Of a stretch of DNA of 64,000 bases, positions 19,169 to 29,302 are shown one piece after another; the first letter of the stretch is position 1; each line of letters starts with the position of its first letter. Under the pieces are notes generated by a model. The model was given only the letters and a program-made list of their open reading frames with translations. It did not search any database and was not told where the DNA came from. The position numbers and the translations under genes were made by a program. The DNA lies in NCBI GenBank assembly GCA_902706235.1, contig CACSJR010000021.1, positions 31,861 through 95,860 of the forward strand. Direction: 5' to 3'. This stretch comes from Citrobacter sp. 18056 (GTDB lineage: Bacteria; Pseudomonadota; Gammaproteobacteria; Enterobacterales; Enterobacteriaceae).

Positions 19169-19311
19169 TTTTAAACCGTTTGTTAGCCCGCACCAACACA
19201 CCATCTCGGCGACAGACGGTAGCGGTTCTTGTTGAAATTCTAAAAACCTTCGTATCCCTTGCAGTCCACCGCCTTAGCGATACGCCAGGTTTTAACATCA
19301 GGCGATATGTC

Positions 19312-21858
19312 TTGTACCTCTATATTGAGACACTGAAACAGAGACTGGATGCCATTAATCAATTGCGCGTGGATCGCGCGCTTGCTGCCATGGGGCCCGC
19401 TTTTCAGCAGGTCTACAGTCTTCTGCCGACATTGCTTCACTACCATCATCCGCTAATGCCGGGTTACCTCGACGGTAACGTACCCAAAGGCATTTGCCTC
19501 TACACGCCTGATGAAACTCAACGTCACTACCTTGATGAGCTGGAACTGCACCGTGGTATGCCGCCGCAGGTTTCCGTCAAAGGTGAATTGCCGATTACCG
19601 GCGTTTACTCTATGGGTAGCACGTCTTCTGTCGGCCAAAGCTGCTCTTCCGATCTCGATATCTGGGTCTGCCATCAGGCCTGGCTTGATAACGAAGAACG
19701 CCAGCTGTTGCAGCGTAAATGTAGTCTGCTCGAAAGTTGGGCCGCGTCGCTTGGCGTGGAAGTCAGCTTTTTCCTGATAGACGAAAACCGCTTCCGTCAT
19801 AATGAAAGCGGTAGTCTTGGGGGTGAAGACTGTGGCTCAACGCAGCACATCTTGCTGCTCGACGAATTTTACCGGACCGCCGTGCGCCTCGCCGGGAAAC
19901 GTATTCTGTGGAATATGGTGCCGTGCGAAGAAGAAGAGCATTACGACGATTACGTCATGAAGCTCTACTCGCAGGGCGTACTGACGCCAAATGAATGGCT
20001 GGATCTCGGCGGATTGAGTTCGCTCTCCGCGGAAGAGTACTTCGGGGCCAGCCTGTGGCAGCTGTATAAGAGTATCGACTCGCCGTATAAAGCGGTGCTG
20101 AAAACCCTGCTGCTCGAAGCGTATTCCTGGGAATATCCCAATAGCCGCCTGTTGGCGAAAGACATTAAGCAGCGCCTGCACGACGGCGAGATTGTGTCCT
20201 TTGGACTCGATCCTTACTGCATGATGCTCGAACGCGTCACTACCTATCTGCAAGCCATTGATGATGCCACCCGCCTGGATCTGGTGCGTCGATGCTTCTA
20301 CCTGAAAGTGTGCGAAAAGCTCAGCCGCGAACGCGCCTGCGTGGGCTGGCGTCGTGAAGTTATCGGCCAACTGGTGAAAGACTGGGGCTGGAGCGAAGAG
20401 CGTCTGGCGATGCTCGACAACCGCGCGAACTGGAAGATTGACGAAGTGCGTGATGCGCACAACGAACTGCTCGACGCGATGATGCAGAGCTACCGAAACC
20501 TGATCCGTTTTGCGCGCCGCAACAACCTCAGTGTTTCAGCCAGCCCGCAGGATATCGGCGTGCTGACCCGTAAGCTGTACGCGGCGTTTGAAGCGCTGCC
20601 GGGGAAAGTGACGCTGGTTAACCCGCAAATTTCACCGGATCTCTCTGAGCCGAACCTGACCTTTATCCATGTGCCGCCGGGACGCGCCAACCGTACAGGC
20701 TGGTATCTCTACAACCGTGCGCCAAATATGGAATCGATCGTCAGTCATCAGCCACTTGAATATAACCGTTATCTTAATAAACTGGTGGCCTGGGCCTGGT
20801 TTAACGGCCTGCTGACCTCACGCACCCGCCTGTTTATTAAGGGCAACGGCATTGCCGACCTGGCGAAACTGCAAGAAATGGTGGCCGACGTATCGCACCA
20901 CTTCCCGCTGCGCCTGCCTGCGCCGACGCCGAAAGCACTCTACAGTCCATGCGAAATTCGCCATCTGGCGATTATCGTCAACCTCGAATATGACCCGACC
21001 GCGGCGTTCCGTAATCAGGTCGTGCATTTCGATTTCCGTAAGCTGGACGTGTTCAGCTTTGGCGAAGAGCAGAATTGCCTGATTGGCAGCGTGGATCTGC
21101 TGTACCGCAACTCGTGGAACGAGGTGCGAACCCTGCATTTCAACGGCGAGCAGGCGATGATCGAAGCGCTGAAAACCATTCTTGGCAAAATGCACCAGGA
21201 TGCGGCGCCGCCGGACAGCGTCGACGTCTTCTGCTACAGCCAGCATTTACGTGGGCTTATTCGTACCCGTGTTCAGCAACTGGTGTCGGAGTGTATTGAG
21301 CTACGGCTTTCCAGTACCCGTCAGGAAACCGGGCGCTTTAAAGCGCTGCGCGTGGCGGGGCAAACCTGGGGTCTGTTCTTTGAACGTCTGAATGTGTCTG
21401 TGCAGAAACTGGAAAACGCCATCGAGTTTTATGGCGCGATTTCTCACAACAAGCTGCATGGCCTGTCGGTCCAGGTAGAAACTAACCATGTGAAACTGCC
21501 GCCGGTCGTGGACGGGTTCGCAAGTGAAGGGATCATTCAGTTCTTCTTCGAAGACAGCAGCGAAGACAACGGTTTTAATATCTACATTCTGGATGAGAGC
21601 AACCGGGCAGAGGTTTATCACCACTGTGAAGGCAGCAAAGAAGAACTGGTGCGTGACGTCAGCCGCTTCTACTCGTCCTCGCACGACCGCTTTACCTACG
21701 GCTCAAGCTTTATTAACTTCAACCTGCCGCAGTTCTACCAGATTGTGAAAGTCGACAATCGCGCCCAGGTGATTCCGTTCCGCACTCAGGCTATAGCGGC
21801 CGTCGCACCCGCCAATCAGGATGCAACGACTCCGCTGCTACAACAGTATTTTTCCTAG
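19312..21858 (+). CDS. cyaA: class I adenylate cyclase
   Basis: CyaA makes cAMP from ATP and is controlled through its C-terminal half by the phosphorylated glucose PTS protein EIIA. I chose the TTG codon at 19312, which gives [10 protein letters not shown] and 848 residues, exactly the E. coli protein with its known UUG start. The frame stays open 44 codons further upstream. Catalytic residues are in [17 protein letters not shown], with Ser103, Asp114 and Asp116. There is no strong ribosome site before the TTG, consistent with deliberately weak translation. Confidence 0.96.
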   Translation: MYLYIETLKQRLDAINQLRVDRALAAMGPAFQQVYSLLPTLLHYHHPLMPGYLDGNVPKGICLYTPDETQRHYLDELELHRGMPPQVSVKGELPITGVYSMGSTSSVGQSCSSDLDIWVCHQAWLDNEERQLLQRKCSLLESWAASLGVEVSFFLIDENRFRHNESGSLGGEDCGSTQHILLLDEFYRTAVRLAGKRILWNMVPCEEEEHYDDYVMKLYSQGVLTPNEWLDLGGLSSLSAEEYFGASLWQLYKSIDSPYKAVLKTLLLEAYSWEYPNSRLLAKDIKQRLHDGEIVSFGLDPYCMMLERVTTYLQAIDDATRLDLVRRCFYLKVCEKLSRERACVGWRREVIGQLVKDWGWSEERLAMLDNRANWKIDEVRDAHNELLDAMMQSYRNLIRFARRNNLSVSASPQDIGVLTRKLYAAFEALPGKVTLVNPQISPDLSEPNLTFIHVPPGRANRTGWYLYNRAPNMESIVSHQPLEYNRYLNKLVAWAWFNGLLTSRTRLFIKGNGIADLAKLQEMVADVSHHFPLRLPAPTPKALYSPCEIRHLAIIVNLEYDPTAAFRNQVVHFDFRKLDVFSFGEEQNCLIGSVDLLYRNSWNEVRTLHFNGEQAMIEALKTILGKMHQDAAPPDSVDVFCYSQHLRGLIRTRVQQLVSECIELRLSSTRQETGRFKALRVAGQTWGLFFERLNVSVQKLENAIEFYGAISHNKLHGLSVQVETNHVKLPPVVDGFASEGIIQFFFEDSSEDNGFNIYILDESNRAEVYHHCEGSKEELVRDVSRFYSSSHDRFTYGSSFINFNLPQFYQIVKVDNRAQVIPFRTQAIAAVAPANQDATTPLLQQYFS

Positions 21859-22175
21859 CGGAAGCTAACCGCCTCGCCCGCCTGCTGCGTGGCGGCCTGT
21901 TCCAGCAAATCCCAGAAGGTTTCGCCGCTGCGATCGCAGACCCACTCGTTGTCTTTCAAACTAAAGTGATAGCCGCCCTGTTTGGTGGCCAGCCACACCT
22001 GGTGCAGCGGCTCCTGGCGGTTAATGATGATTTTGCTGCCGTTTTCGAAGCTCAGCGTCAGCACGCCGCCGTTAATCTCACAATCAATATCGCTGTCGCC
22101 ATCCCAGTCGTCGAGGTTCTCTTCGATGGTCATCCACAGTTGGTCTGCAAGGCGATGAAATTCACTGTCGTTCAT
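21855..22175 (-). CDS. cyaY: frataxin-like iron-sulfur protein CyaY
   Basis: CyaY binds iron and IscS and modulates Fe-S cluster assembly. The 106 residues equal E. coli. The acidic first helix ([19 protein letters not shown] and the following [12 protein letters not shown]) and the sheet surface with [10 protein letters not shown] are typical of frataxins. It is convergent with cyaA, and the two stop codons overlap by four bases. It diverges from lptM. Confidence 0.95.
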   Translation of the reverse strand: MNDSEFHRLADQLWMTIEENLDDWDGDSDIDCEINGGVLTLSFENGSKIIINRQEPLHQVWLATKQGGYHFSLKDNEWVCDRSGETFWDLLEQAATQQAGEAVSFR

Positions 22176-22313
22176 TGTTCTTTTCCATTATCAGGGGATG
22201 GCGGCAGTATAACGCGAAACAATTCCGGTTGCAGTCAGGTGCTAAACGCTTGCTTTTACGTCTTCTCCTGCGATGATAGAAAGCAGAAAGCATCAACCAC
22301 AGGCACTTTAAGA

Positions 22314-22517
22314 ATGAAGAACCTTTTTCGACCACTGGTCCTTTTGGCTGCGTTAATGACCCTGGCAGGCTGTGGCCTGAAGGGGCCGCTCTATTTTCCG
22401 CCAGCAGATAAATCGGCGGCTCCGCCAACGAAACCGGTTAATACGGACACTCAGACCACTGAGCCGAGCCGTAATGACCGTGGTGATAATGGTGGCCCGA
22501 CCCAGGTTAACTACTAA
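22314..22517 (+). CDS. lptM: LPS-assembly lipoprotein LptM (YifL)
   Basis: A 67-residue lipoprotein. A signal peptide ends in the lipobox LAGC with Cys20 as the lipidated residue. The short mature part GLKGPLYFPP is characteristic, followed by a Thr/Pro/Asn-rich tail. LptM binds the LptD-LptE LPS translocon and helps LptD oxidative maturation. dapF begins 36 bases downstream. Confidence 0.93.
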   Translation: MKNLFRPLVLLAALMTLAGCGLKGPLYFPPADKSAAPPTKPVNTDTQTTEPSRNDRGDNGGPTQVNY

Positions 22518-22553
22518 CAAGACATCGTTATTTCTGCGTGGATGGAGTCAATG

Positions 22554-23378
22554 ATGCAGTTCTCTAAAATGCACGGCCTGGGCAACGATTTCATGGTCGT
22601 CGATGCGGTAACGCAGAATGTGTTCTTTTCTCCGGAGCTGATCCGCCGCCTGGCCGATCGGCATCTTGGCGTTGGCTTCGATCAGCTGCTGGTCGTTGAA
22701 CCACCATACGATCCCGATCTCGACTTCCACTACCGCATCTTTAACGCCGACGGCAGTGAAGTGTCTCAGTGCGGCAATGGCGCGCGCTGCTTTGCGCGCT
22801 TTGTACGCCTTAAAGGCCTGACCAACAAACGTGACATCCGCGTCAGTACCGCCAACGGCCGTATGGTATTAACCGTAACGGATGACGACCTGGTGCGGGT
22901 GAACATGGGCGAGCCTAACTTCGAGCCTTCGCAGGTCCCGTTCCGCGCCAACAAAGCGGAAAAGACCTATATTATGCGTGCGTCTGAACAGACAGTATTG
23001 TGCGGCGTAGTCTCAATGGGCAATCCGCACTGCGTCATTCAGGTCGATGATGTCGACACCGCTGCGGTGGAAACATTAGGCCCAATGATGGAAAGCCATG
23101 AGCGTTTTCCTGAGCGTGCCAATATCGGTTTTATGCAGGTGGTGAAGAACGATCACATTCGCTTGCGTGTCTTTGAGCGCGGCGCAGGTGAAACGCAGGC
23201 CTGCGGGAGCGGAGCCTGTGCGGCGGTGGCCGTCGGCATTCAGCAAGGTTTGCTGGCCGAAGAGGTACGCGTGGAATTGCCAGGCGGGCGGCTCGATATC
23301 GCCTGGAAAGGACCGGGTCAACCGTTGTTTATGACTGGCCCGGCGGCACACGTCTACGACGGATTTATTCATTTATGA
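22554..23378 (+). CDS. dapF: diaminopimelate epimerase
   Basis: DapF converts LL-DAP to meso-DAP for lysine and peptidoglycan synthesis. Its two-cysteine, cofactor-independent mechanism is visible as Cys73 (QCGNGARC) and Cys217 (ACGSGAC). The start at 22554 gives 274 residues, as in E. coli. An ATG three bases before it and another further upstream are in frame but give non-family residues. The stop overlaps the yigA start (ATGA). Confidence 0.97.
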   Translation: MQFSKMHGLGNDFMVVDAVTQNVFFSPELIRRLADRHLGVGFDQLLVVEPPYDPDLDFHYRIFNADGSEVSQCGNGARCFARFVRLKGLTNKRDIRVSTANGRMVLTVTDDDLVRVNMGEPNFEPSQVPFRANKAEKTYIMRASEQTVLCGVVSMGNPHCVIQVDDVDTAAVETLGPMMESHERFPERANIGFMQVVKNDHIRLRVFERGAGETQACGSGACAAVAVGIQQGLLAEEVRVELPGGRLDIAWKGPGQPLFMTGPAAHVYDGFIHL

Positions 23379-24082
23379 AACCAATCGGGGAAGAACAGCA
23401 GGCTGAACTCAACACGCTCGACGATCGGGCGGTAGTCGACTATCTGCTGCAACATCCTGAGTTTTTCATTCGCAACGCTCCGGCGGTGGAAGGGATGCGC
23501 GTGCCGCATCCGGTTCGCGGCACGGTGTCGCTGGTCGAATGGCACATGGCGCGCGCCAGAAATCACATCAACGCGCTGGAAGAGAACATGACGCTGCTGG
23601 TGGAGCAGGCATCGGCGAACGAAAGCCTGTTTTATCGTCTGCTGCATCTGCAAACGCGTTTAGCCGCGGCTGAAAGCCTCGACGATATGCTCAATCGCTT
23701 TCACCGTTGGGCGCGCGATTTGGGCCTGGCGGGTGCTACGGTACGTCTGTTTGCCGACCGCTGGCGTATTGGCGCGCCGTCTAAGTTCACTCAGTTAGCG
23801 CTCTCGCGTCAGTCTTTTGAATCCATCCGCATTCAGCGTCTCGGCCATGAGCGCCACTATCTTGGCTCATTGAATGGCCCGGAACTGCTGGTGATGATGC
23901 CGGATGCCAAAGCGATTGGCTCGGTAGCGATGTCGATGCTCGGCAGCGACGGTGATCTCGGCGTGGTGCTGTTCAGCAGCCGCGACGCGCACCATTATCA
24001 GGCCGGTCAAGGAACGCACCTCTTGCAGGAAATTTCCCTGCTGCTGCCTGGCCTGTTGGAGCGTTGGGTCGAGCGCGTATGA
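23375..24082 (+). CDS. yigA: DUF484 protein YigA
   Basis: A 235-residue soluble protein of the DUF484 family, GAF-like in its C-terminal half. Its function is not established. It has a predicted helix around residues 62-95 ([19 protein letters not shown]). It sits between dapF and xerC with four-base ATGA overlaps on both sides, the same arrangement as in E. coli. That suggests co-translation but does not reveal a role. Confidence 0.9.
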   Translation: MKPIGEEQQAELNTLDDRAVVDYLLQHPEFFIRNAPAVEGMRVPHPVRGTVSLVEWHMARARNHINALEENMTLLVEQASANESLFYRLLHLQTRLAAAESLDDMLNRFHRWARDLGLAGATVRLFADRWRIGAPSKFTQLALSRQSFESIRIQRLGHERHYLGSLNGPELLVMMPDAKAIGSVAMSMLGSDGDLGVVLFSSRDAHHYQAGQGTHLLQEISLLLPGLLERWVERV

Positions 24083-24981
24083 CGCCGTCCCCGCTCTTTG
24101 AACCGACCGAACGCTTCCTGCGTTTTCTCGGCGTTGAACGCCAGCTCAGTCCGATAACTCTGCTTAACTATCGGCGTCAGCTTGATGCCATCATCGCTAT
24201 CGCCGAAGACAGCGGTGTGAAAAACTGGCAACAGTGTGACGCGGCAATAGTGCGTAGTTTTGCGGTTCGCAGCCGTCGCAAAGGGCTTGGTCCGGCGAGT
24301 CTGGCGCTACGGTTGTCGGCCCTGCGTAGCTTTTTCGACTGGCTGGTGAGCCAGGGTGAGCTGCAGGCCAATCCGGCGAAAGCCGTCTCCGCGCCGAAAG
24401 CCCCGCGCCATCTGCCAAAAAATATTGATGTGGATGACGTCAATCGTCTGCTGGATATCGATCTCAACGATCCGCTGGCCGTGCGTGACCGGGCAATGCT
24501 CGAAGTGATGTACGGCGCGGGCCTGCGTTTATCAGAGTTGGTGGGTCTCAACATCAAGCATCTTGACCTGGAATCAGGTGAAGTGTGGGTGATGGGGAAA
24601 GGCAGCAAAGAGCGCCGCCTGCCGATTGGCCGCAACGCCGCGCACTGGATTGAGCACTGGCTCGATTTACGCGGGCTGTTCGGTAGTGAGGAAGACGCGT
24701 TATTTTTGTCGAAGCTCGGCAAACGAATCTCCGCGCGCAATGTGCAAAAGCGCTTTGCGGAGTGGGGCATTAAGCAAGGGCTGAACAGCCATGTCAATCC
24801 GCACAAGCTGCGCCACTCGTTCGCGACCCACATGCTGGAATCGAGCGGGGATTTGCGCGGCGTGCAGGAACTGCTTGGCCACGCGAATCTTTCCACCACG
24901 CAAATCTATACCCATCTTGATTTTCAACACCTTGCCTCGGTGTACGACAAGGCACACCCACGCGCCAAACGGGGGAAATAA
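24079..24981 (+). CDS. xerC: tyrosine recombinase XerC
   Basis: XerC with XerD resolves chromosome dimers at dif under FtsK control. The 300-residue protein (E. coli 298) has an N-terminal SAM-like DNA-binding domain. All catalytic residues are present: Arg150, Lys174, His242, Arg245, His268 and the nucleophile Tyr277. The start codon overlaps the yigA stop, and the next gene starts on the last base of its stop. It is a housekeeping recombinase, not a sign of a mobile element. Confidence 0.97.
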   Translation: MTPSPLFEPTERFLRFLGVERQLSPITLLNYRRQLDAIIAIAEDSGVKNWQQCDAAIVRSFAVRSRRKGLGPASLALRLSALRSFFDWLVSQGELQANPAKAVSAPKAPRHLPKNIDVDDVNRLLDIDLNDPLAVRDRAMLEVMYGAGLRLSELVGLNIKHLDLESGEVWVMGKGSKERRLPIGRNAAHWIEHWLDLRGLFGSEEDALFLSKLGKRISARNVQKRFAEWGIKQGLNSHVNPHKLRHSFATHMLESSGDLRGVQELLGHANLSTTQIYTHLDFQHLASVYDKAHPRAKRGK

Positions 24982-25697
24982 TGCGTTTTTACCGTCCACT
25001 GGGCCAGATTTCGGCCCTGACCTTTGACCTCGATGACACCCTTTACGACAACCGTCTGGTTATCCGCCGCACGGAAAAAGAGTCGCTGGCGTTTGTCCGC
25101 GGTTACCATCCGGCGTTACAGGCGCTGGAAAGCAGTGATTTCCATCAGCTTCGACAGGCGCTGCGCCAGGCTGAGCCCGAGATTTATCACGACGTGACCG
25201 AATGGCGTCGTCGTGCGGTTGAGCTGGCGATGCTGAATGCCGGTCTGTCGGTGAGAGACGCCACGATTGGCGCCAACGCCGCGATGGCGAATTTCGCCCA
25301 CTGGCGCAGTGCGATCGACGTGCCGCAGGAAACCCACGACACCCTCGCGAAGCTGGCTGAAAAATGGCCTCTGGTGGCGATAACCAACGGTAACGCACAG
25401 CCGGAATTGTTCGGCCTGAATGACTATTTTACGTTTGTGCTGCGCGCAGGCCCCGACGGGCGTTCCAAGCCATTCAGTGATATGTACCATCTGGCGGCAG
25501 AGCGTCTGGATGTTCCGCTTGAACAAATCCTGCACGTGGGCGATGACCTGACGACCGACGTTGCGGGCGCGATCCGCTGTGGTGTGCAGGCCTGCTGGAT
25601 AAACCTGCTCGACGGTGACCTGATGCAAATCGCCGACAGCCGCCTGTTACCTCACATCGAAATTTCGCGGTTGGCATCCCTCACCACGCTGATATAA
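24981..25697 (+). CDS. yigB: HAD-family FMN phosphatase YigB
   Basis: A 238-residue HAD-like hydrolase. Motif I is DLDDT with nucleophile Asp16 and acid Asp18, motif II is ITNGN, and the late acidic motif is [10 protein letters not shown]. coli YigB dephosphorylates FMN and related substrates, contributing to riboflavin metabolism. The stop codon TAA lies inside the -10 box TATAAT of the uvrD promoter. Confidence 0.92.
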   Translation: MRFYRPLGQISALTFDLDDTLYDNRLVIRRTEKESLAFVRGYHPALQALESSDFHQLRQALRQAEPEIYHDVTEWRRRAVELAMLNAGLSVRDATIGANAAMANFAHWRSAIDVPQETHDTLAKLAEKWPLVAITNGNAQPELFGLNDYFTFVLRAGPDGRSKPFSDMYHLAAERLDVPLEQILHVGDDLTTDVAGAIRCGVQACWINLLDGDLMQIADSRLLPHIEISRLASLTTLI

Positions 25698-25698
25698 T
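25671..25698 (+). promoter_or_regulatory. sigma-70 promoter of uvrD
   Basis: TTGGCA (25671-25676) and a perfect TATAAT (25693-25698) are 16 bases apart, overlapping the end of yigB. Transcription would start near 25705, directly before the SOS box. Confidence 0.75.
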
Positions 25699-25707
25699 CA
25701 TCAGAAG

Positions 25708-25727
25708 TTCTGTATAAAATTCCAGGG
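25708..25727. promoter_or_regulatory. LexA (SOS) box of uvrD
   Basis: CTGTATAAAATTCCAG has the CTG-N10-CAG layout of LexA sites. It sits just downstream of the predicted start of transcription, where repression by LexA would block uvrD. A LexA site is known in front of E. coli uvrD. Confidence 0.85.
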
Positions 25728-25731
25728 TTTT

Positions 25732-25797
25732 TGGCGGGTGCGCGATGCTTATCCGCCCTACGATCATGTAGGCCCGGCAAGCGAAGCGCCACCGGGC
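25732..25797. repeat. REP pair (BIME) in the uvrD 5' untranslated region
   Basis: Two inverted REP elements face each other. The first (25732-25760) ends in TTATCCGCCCTAC. The second (25768-25797) begins GTAGGCCCGGC and ends CGCCACCGGGC. The internal CCTAC/GTAGG pair is typical of enterobacterial BIMEs. It lies between the SOS box and the uvrD start codon. Confidence 0.85.
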
Positions 25798-25834
25798 GTT
25801 TCGACGTTTTCTCAATTTCTACCCGGCGGTGCCA

Positions 25835-27997
25835 ATGGACGTTTCTTACCTGCTCGACAGCCTCAATGACAAACAGCGTGAAGCCGTGGCGGCGTCGCGC
25901 ACCAACATGCTGGTGCTGGCTGGGGCAGGAAGCGGCAAAACGCGCGTGCTGGTGCACCGTATCGCGTGGCTTATCAGCGTTGAACACAGTTCGCCGTATT
26001 CGATTATGGCGGTGACTTTTACCAACAAAGCGGCGGCGGAAATGCGCCACCGTATTGGTCAGCTGATGGGCACTTCCCAGGGCGGCATGTGGGTCGGTAC
26101 GTTCCACGGCCTGGCGCACCGCTTGCTGCGCGCGCACCATCTGGACGCCAGTCTGCCGCAGGATTTCCAGATCCTCGACAGCGAAGATCAACTGCGCCTG
26201 CTGAAACGTTTGATCAAGGCCATGAACCTCGACGAGAAGCAGTGGCCGCCGCGTCAGGCGATGTGGTACATCAACGGCCAGAAAGATGAAGGGCTGCGCC
26301 CGCATCATATTCAAAGCTACGGCAATCCGGTGGAGCAAACCTGGCAGAAGGTCTATCAGGCCTATCAGGAAGCCTGCGACCGCGCGGGTCTGGTTGATTT
26401 TGCCGAGCTGCTGCTGCGTGCCCACGAGCTATGGCTCAACAAGCCGCATATTTTGCAGCACTATCGCGAGCGCTTCACCAATATCCTGGTGGACGAATTC
26501 CAGGATACCAACAACATTCAGTACGCGTGGATCCGCATGCTGGCGGGCGACACGGGCAAAGTGATGATCGTCGGCGATGATGACCAGTCGATCTACGGCT
26601 GGCGCGGCGCGCAGGTCGAAAACATCCAACGTTTCCTGAAAGATTTCCCCGGCGCTGAGACCATCCGTCTGGAGCAAAATTACCGCTCGACCAACAATAT
26701 TCTTAGCGCGGCGAATGCCCTGATTGAGAACAATGACGGCCGTCTGGGCAAAAAGCTGTGGACCGATGGCGTCGACGGCGAACCGATTTCACTGTACTGC
26801 GCGTTCAACGAGCTGGATGAAGCCCGCTTCGTTGTGAGTCGAATCAAAGCCTGGCAGGACAACGGGGGCCAACTTGAGCAGTGCGCCATTCTTTACCGCA
26901 GCAACGCCCAGTCGCGCGTGCTGGAAGAAGCGTTGTTGCAGGTTAGTATGCCGTACCGTATTTATGGTGGGATGCGCTTCTTCGAACGTCTGGAGATCAA
27001 AGATGCGCTGGCCTATCTGCGCCTGATTGCCAACCGCAATGACGATGCAGCATTTGAGCGCGTGGTGAATACCCCGACGCGCGGCATTGGCGATCGCACT
27101 CTCGACGTGGTGCGTCAGGCCTCCCGCGACCGGCAGCTGACGCTATGGCAGGCGTGTCGTGAATTGCTGAAAGATAAAGCCCTTGCCGGACGTGCGGCCA
27201 GCGCGTTACAGCGCTTTATGGAGCTTATCGACGCACTGGCACAGGAAACCGCCGATATGCCGCTGCATGTGCAGACTGACCGGGTGATTAAAGATTCCGG
27301 CCTGTTCATGATGTATGAGCAGGAGAAAGGCGAAAAAGGCCAGACGCGTATCGAGAACTTAGAGGAACTGGTCACGGCGACGCGCCAGTTCAGCTACAAC
27401 GACGAAGAAGAAGATTTGATGCCGTTACAGGCGTTCCTGTCCCACGCAGCGCTGGAAGCGGGCGAAGGGCAGGCCGACACCTGGCAGGATGCGGTTCAAC
27501 TGATGACGCTGCACTCGGCGAAAGGCCTGGAGTTCCCGCAGGTGTTTATCGTCGGGATGGAAGAAGGCATGTTCCCGAGTCAGATGTCGCTGGATGAAGG
27601 CGGGCGTCTGGAAGAAGAGCGCCGCCTGGCGTACGTCGGCGTAACCCGTGCGATGCAAAAGTTGACGCTGACCTACGCTGAAACCCGTCGTTTATACGGC
27701 AAAGAGGTGTATCACCGTCCGTCGCGTTTTGTCGGTGAACTGCCGGAGGCGTGCGTGGAAGAAGTACGTCTGCGTGCGACCATCAGCCGCCCGGTCAACC
27801 ATCAGCGGATGGGCACGCCGATGGCGGAAAACGACACCGGCTACAAGTTGGGCCAGCGCGTGCGTCACCCGAAATTTGGCGAAGGTACCATCGTAAACCT
27901 GGAAGGCAGTGGTGAACACAGCCGTTTGCAGGTGGCGTTTCAGGGGCAGGGCATCAAATGGCTGGTGGCAGCTTACGCGCGTCTCGAAAATGCGTAA
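25835..27997 (+). CDS. uvrD: DNA helicase II
   Basis: UvrD is a superfamily 1A 3'-to-5' helicase for nucleotide-excision and mismatch repair; it also strips RecA. The 720 residues equal E. coli. Motif I is AGAGSGKTR with Lys35. The Walker B motif reads VDEFQD, the Q-rich motif GDDDQSIYGWRG, and QNYRS and VGVTRA follow. The C-terminal RNA polymerase-binding Tudor-like region is conserved. The start at 25835 matches E. coli MDVSYLLDS; the frame is open two codons further. It is SOS-controlled through the box at 25708-25727. Confidence 0.97.
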   Translation: MDVSYLLDSLNDKQREAVAASRTNMLVLAGAGSGKTRVLVHRIAWLISVEHSSPYSIMAVTFTNKAAAEMRHRIGQLMGTSQGGMWVGTFHGLAHRLLRAHHLDASLPQDFQILDSEDQLRLLKRLIKAMNLDEKQWPPRQAMWYINGQKDEGLRPHHIQSYGNPVEQTWQKVYQAYQEACDRAGLVDFAELLLRAHELWLNKPHILQHYRERFTNILVDEFQDTNNIQYAWIRMLAGDTGKVMIVGDDDQSIYGWRGAQVENIQRFLKDFPGAETIRLEQNYRSTNNILSAANALIENNDGRLGKKLWTDGVDGEPISLYCAFNELDEARFVVSRIKAWQDNGGQLEQCAILYRSNAQSRVLEEALLQVSMPYRIYGGMRFFERLEIKDALAYLRLIANRNDDAAFERVVNTPTRGIGDRTLDVVRQASRDRQLTLWQACRELLKDKALAGRAASALQRFMELIDALAQETADMPLHVQTDRVIKDSGLFMMYEQEKGEKGQTRIENLEELVTATRQFSYNDEEEDLMPLQAFLSHAALEAGEGQADTWQDAVQLMTLHSAKGLEFPQVFIVGMEEGMFPSQMSLDEGGRLEEERRLAYVGVTRAMQKLTLTYAETRRLYGKEVYHRPSRFVGELPEACVEEVRLRATISRPVNHQRMGTPMAENDTGYKLGQRVRHPKFGEGTIVNLEGSGEHSRLQVAFQGQGIKWLVAAYARLENA

Positions 27998-28043
27998 CAT
28001 TAAGAAATACATCATATTTTCTTAACGTTCTGCTAGTCTTATA

Positions 28044-28072
28044 CGCCAGAGAGGTGGAAAAACTCTCTGGCG
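28044..28072 (+). other. hairpin between uvrD and corA
   Basis: A ten-base perfect stem CGCCAGAGAG/CTCTCTGGCG has a nine-base loop, 41 bases after the uvrD stop. No T-run follows. It may be the end of the uvrD message or the 5' end of the corA leader; the sequence does not decide. The rest of 28003-28351 is the corA leader, including the short ORF at 28146. Confidence 0.5.
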
Positions 28073-28145
28073 CTTCGCTGTGTGTTGACGCTTCATTTAG
28101 GCTGGCGTAACATGCGCGCACGAATACGCTAAGAGGACTGATACC

Positions 28146-28202
28146 TTGGACACACCCAGTAGATGCTGGCTCAACTTCCTGCAACCCAGGAACAACTCCT
28201 AA
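28146..28202 (+). CDS. corL: candidate corA leader peptide
   Basis: A short frame begins at TTG 28146, eight bases after a good ribosome site AAGAGGA. It encodes 18 residues ending FLQPRNNS and stops 149 bases before corA. In Salmonella the corA leader contains a short ORF, corL, whose translation promotes Rho-dependent termination before corA. The position and ribosome site fit that role. I am not certain of the corL sequence from memory, so the name is tentative. A seven-codon ATG frame at 28112 is an alternative with no good ribosome site. Confidence 0.5.
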   Translation: MDTPSRCWLNFLQPRNNS

Positions 28203-28351
28203 GGCTATCACCCGACGCTGATGGCCTTAGAGGTTGTCGGCGACATGCAATATTCCCGTCGCAATGAGTCAGGCTTAATGGTCTGAAACCCCCGATGTTT
28301 CTGTGTGCCCACCGTACTGTCCGATAATTTTTTGCATTGGGAGTCCCGGTC

Positions 28352-29302
28352 ATGCTGAGCGCATTTCAACTGGAAAACAACCGCTTAACGCGCCTTGAGT
28401 CTGACGACATCAAGCACCTTGCCACGTCGGTTTGGGTCGATTTGGTCGAGCCAGATGACGAAGAGCGTAATCGCGTACAGACGGAGCTGGGTCAGAATCT
28501 GGCTACGCGGCCTGAACTGGAAGACATCGAGGCCTCGGCCCGTTTCTTCGAAGACGAAGACGGGCTGCACATCCACTCCTTCTTCTTTTATGAAGATGCC
28601 GACGATCACGCCGGTAACTCCACTGTGGCGTTTACCATCCGCGAAGGGCGTCTGTTCACGCTGCGCGAACGCGAACTGCCTGCGTTTCGCCTGTATCGAA
28701 TGCGTGCCCGCAGCCAGGAAATGGTCGATGGCAATGCGTTTGAGCTGCTGCTTGACCTGTTCGAAACCAAAATCGAACAGCTGGCGGATGAAATTGAAAA
28801 CATCTACAGCGACCTGGAAAAGCTGAGCCGCGTGATCATGGAAGGTCATCAGGGCGACGAATACGATGAAGCGCTCTCCACGCTGGCGGAGCTGGAAGAT
28901 ATCGGCTGGAAAGTGCGTTTGTGTCTGATGGATACCCAGCGCGCATTGAACTTCCTCGTCCGTAAAGCGCGCTTACCGGCGGTGCAGCTGGAGCAGGCGC
29001 GTGAGATCCTGCGAGATATCGAATCCCTGTTACCGCACAATGAATCGCTGTTCCAGAAGGTGAACTTCCTGATGCAGGCGGCGATGGGCTTTATCAACAT
29101 CGAGCAGAACCGCATCATCAAGATCTTCTCGGTGGTCTCCGTGGTGTTCCTGCCGCCGACGCTGGTGGCCTCAAGCTACGGGATGAACTTCGAGTTTATG
29201 CCAGAGCTGCACTGGAGCTTCGGCTATCCGGGGGCGATTGTGTTTATGATCCTCGCGGGCCTCGCGCCGTATCTCTACTTCAAGCGCAAGAACTGGCTTT
29301 AA
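28352..29302 (+). CDS. corA: magnesium/cobalt transporter CorA
   Basis: CorA is the constitutive pentameric Mg2+ channel of the inner membrane, also passing Co2+ and Ni2+. The 316 residues equal E. coli. There is a large acidic cytoplasmic N-terminal funnel and two C-terminal membrane segments with the selectivity motif Gly277-Met278-Asn279 between them. The basic KRKNWL end is conserved. The start at 28352 matches E. coli [10 protein letters not shown]; five further in-frame codons upstream look untranslated. Its last 23 bases overlap the 3' end of the opposite-strand gene. Confidence 0.97.
   Translation: MLSAFQLENNRLTRLESDDIKHLATSVWVDLVEPDDEERNRVQTELGQNLATRPELEDIEASARFFEDEDGLHIHSFFFYEDADDHAGNSTVAFTIREGRLFTLRERELPAFRLYRMRARSQEMVDGNAFELLLDLFETKIEQLADEIENIYSDLEKLSRVIMEGHQGDEYDEALSTLAELEDIGWKVRLCLMDTQRALNFLVRKARLPAVQLEQAREILRDIESLLPHNESLFQKVNFLMQAAMGFINIEQNRIIKIFSVVSVVFLPPTLVASSYGMNFEFMPELHWSFGYPGAIVFMILAGLAPYLYFKRKNWL

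Noticed and set aside
24177..24899. 240-residue open frame antisense to xerC
   Set aside because: It is an antisense shadow of a fully conserved recombinase gene, rich in Ser, Arg and Pro and without a ribosome site.
24079..24981. Tyrosine recombinase as a sign of an integrated element
   Set aside because: It is the housekeeping XerC in its normal dapF-yigA-xerC-yigB setting, with no attachment sites or phage genes near it.
28044..28072. uvrD intrinsic terminator
   Set aside because: The ten-base stem is strong but no T-run follows on the plus strand, so I list it only as a hairpin.
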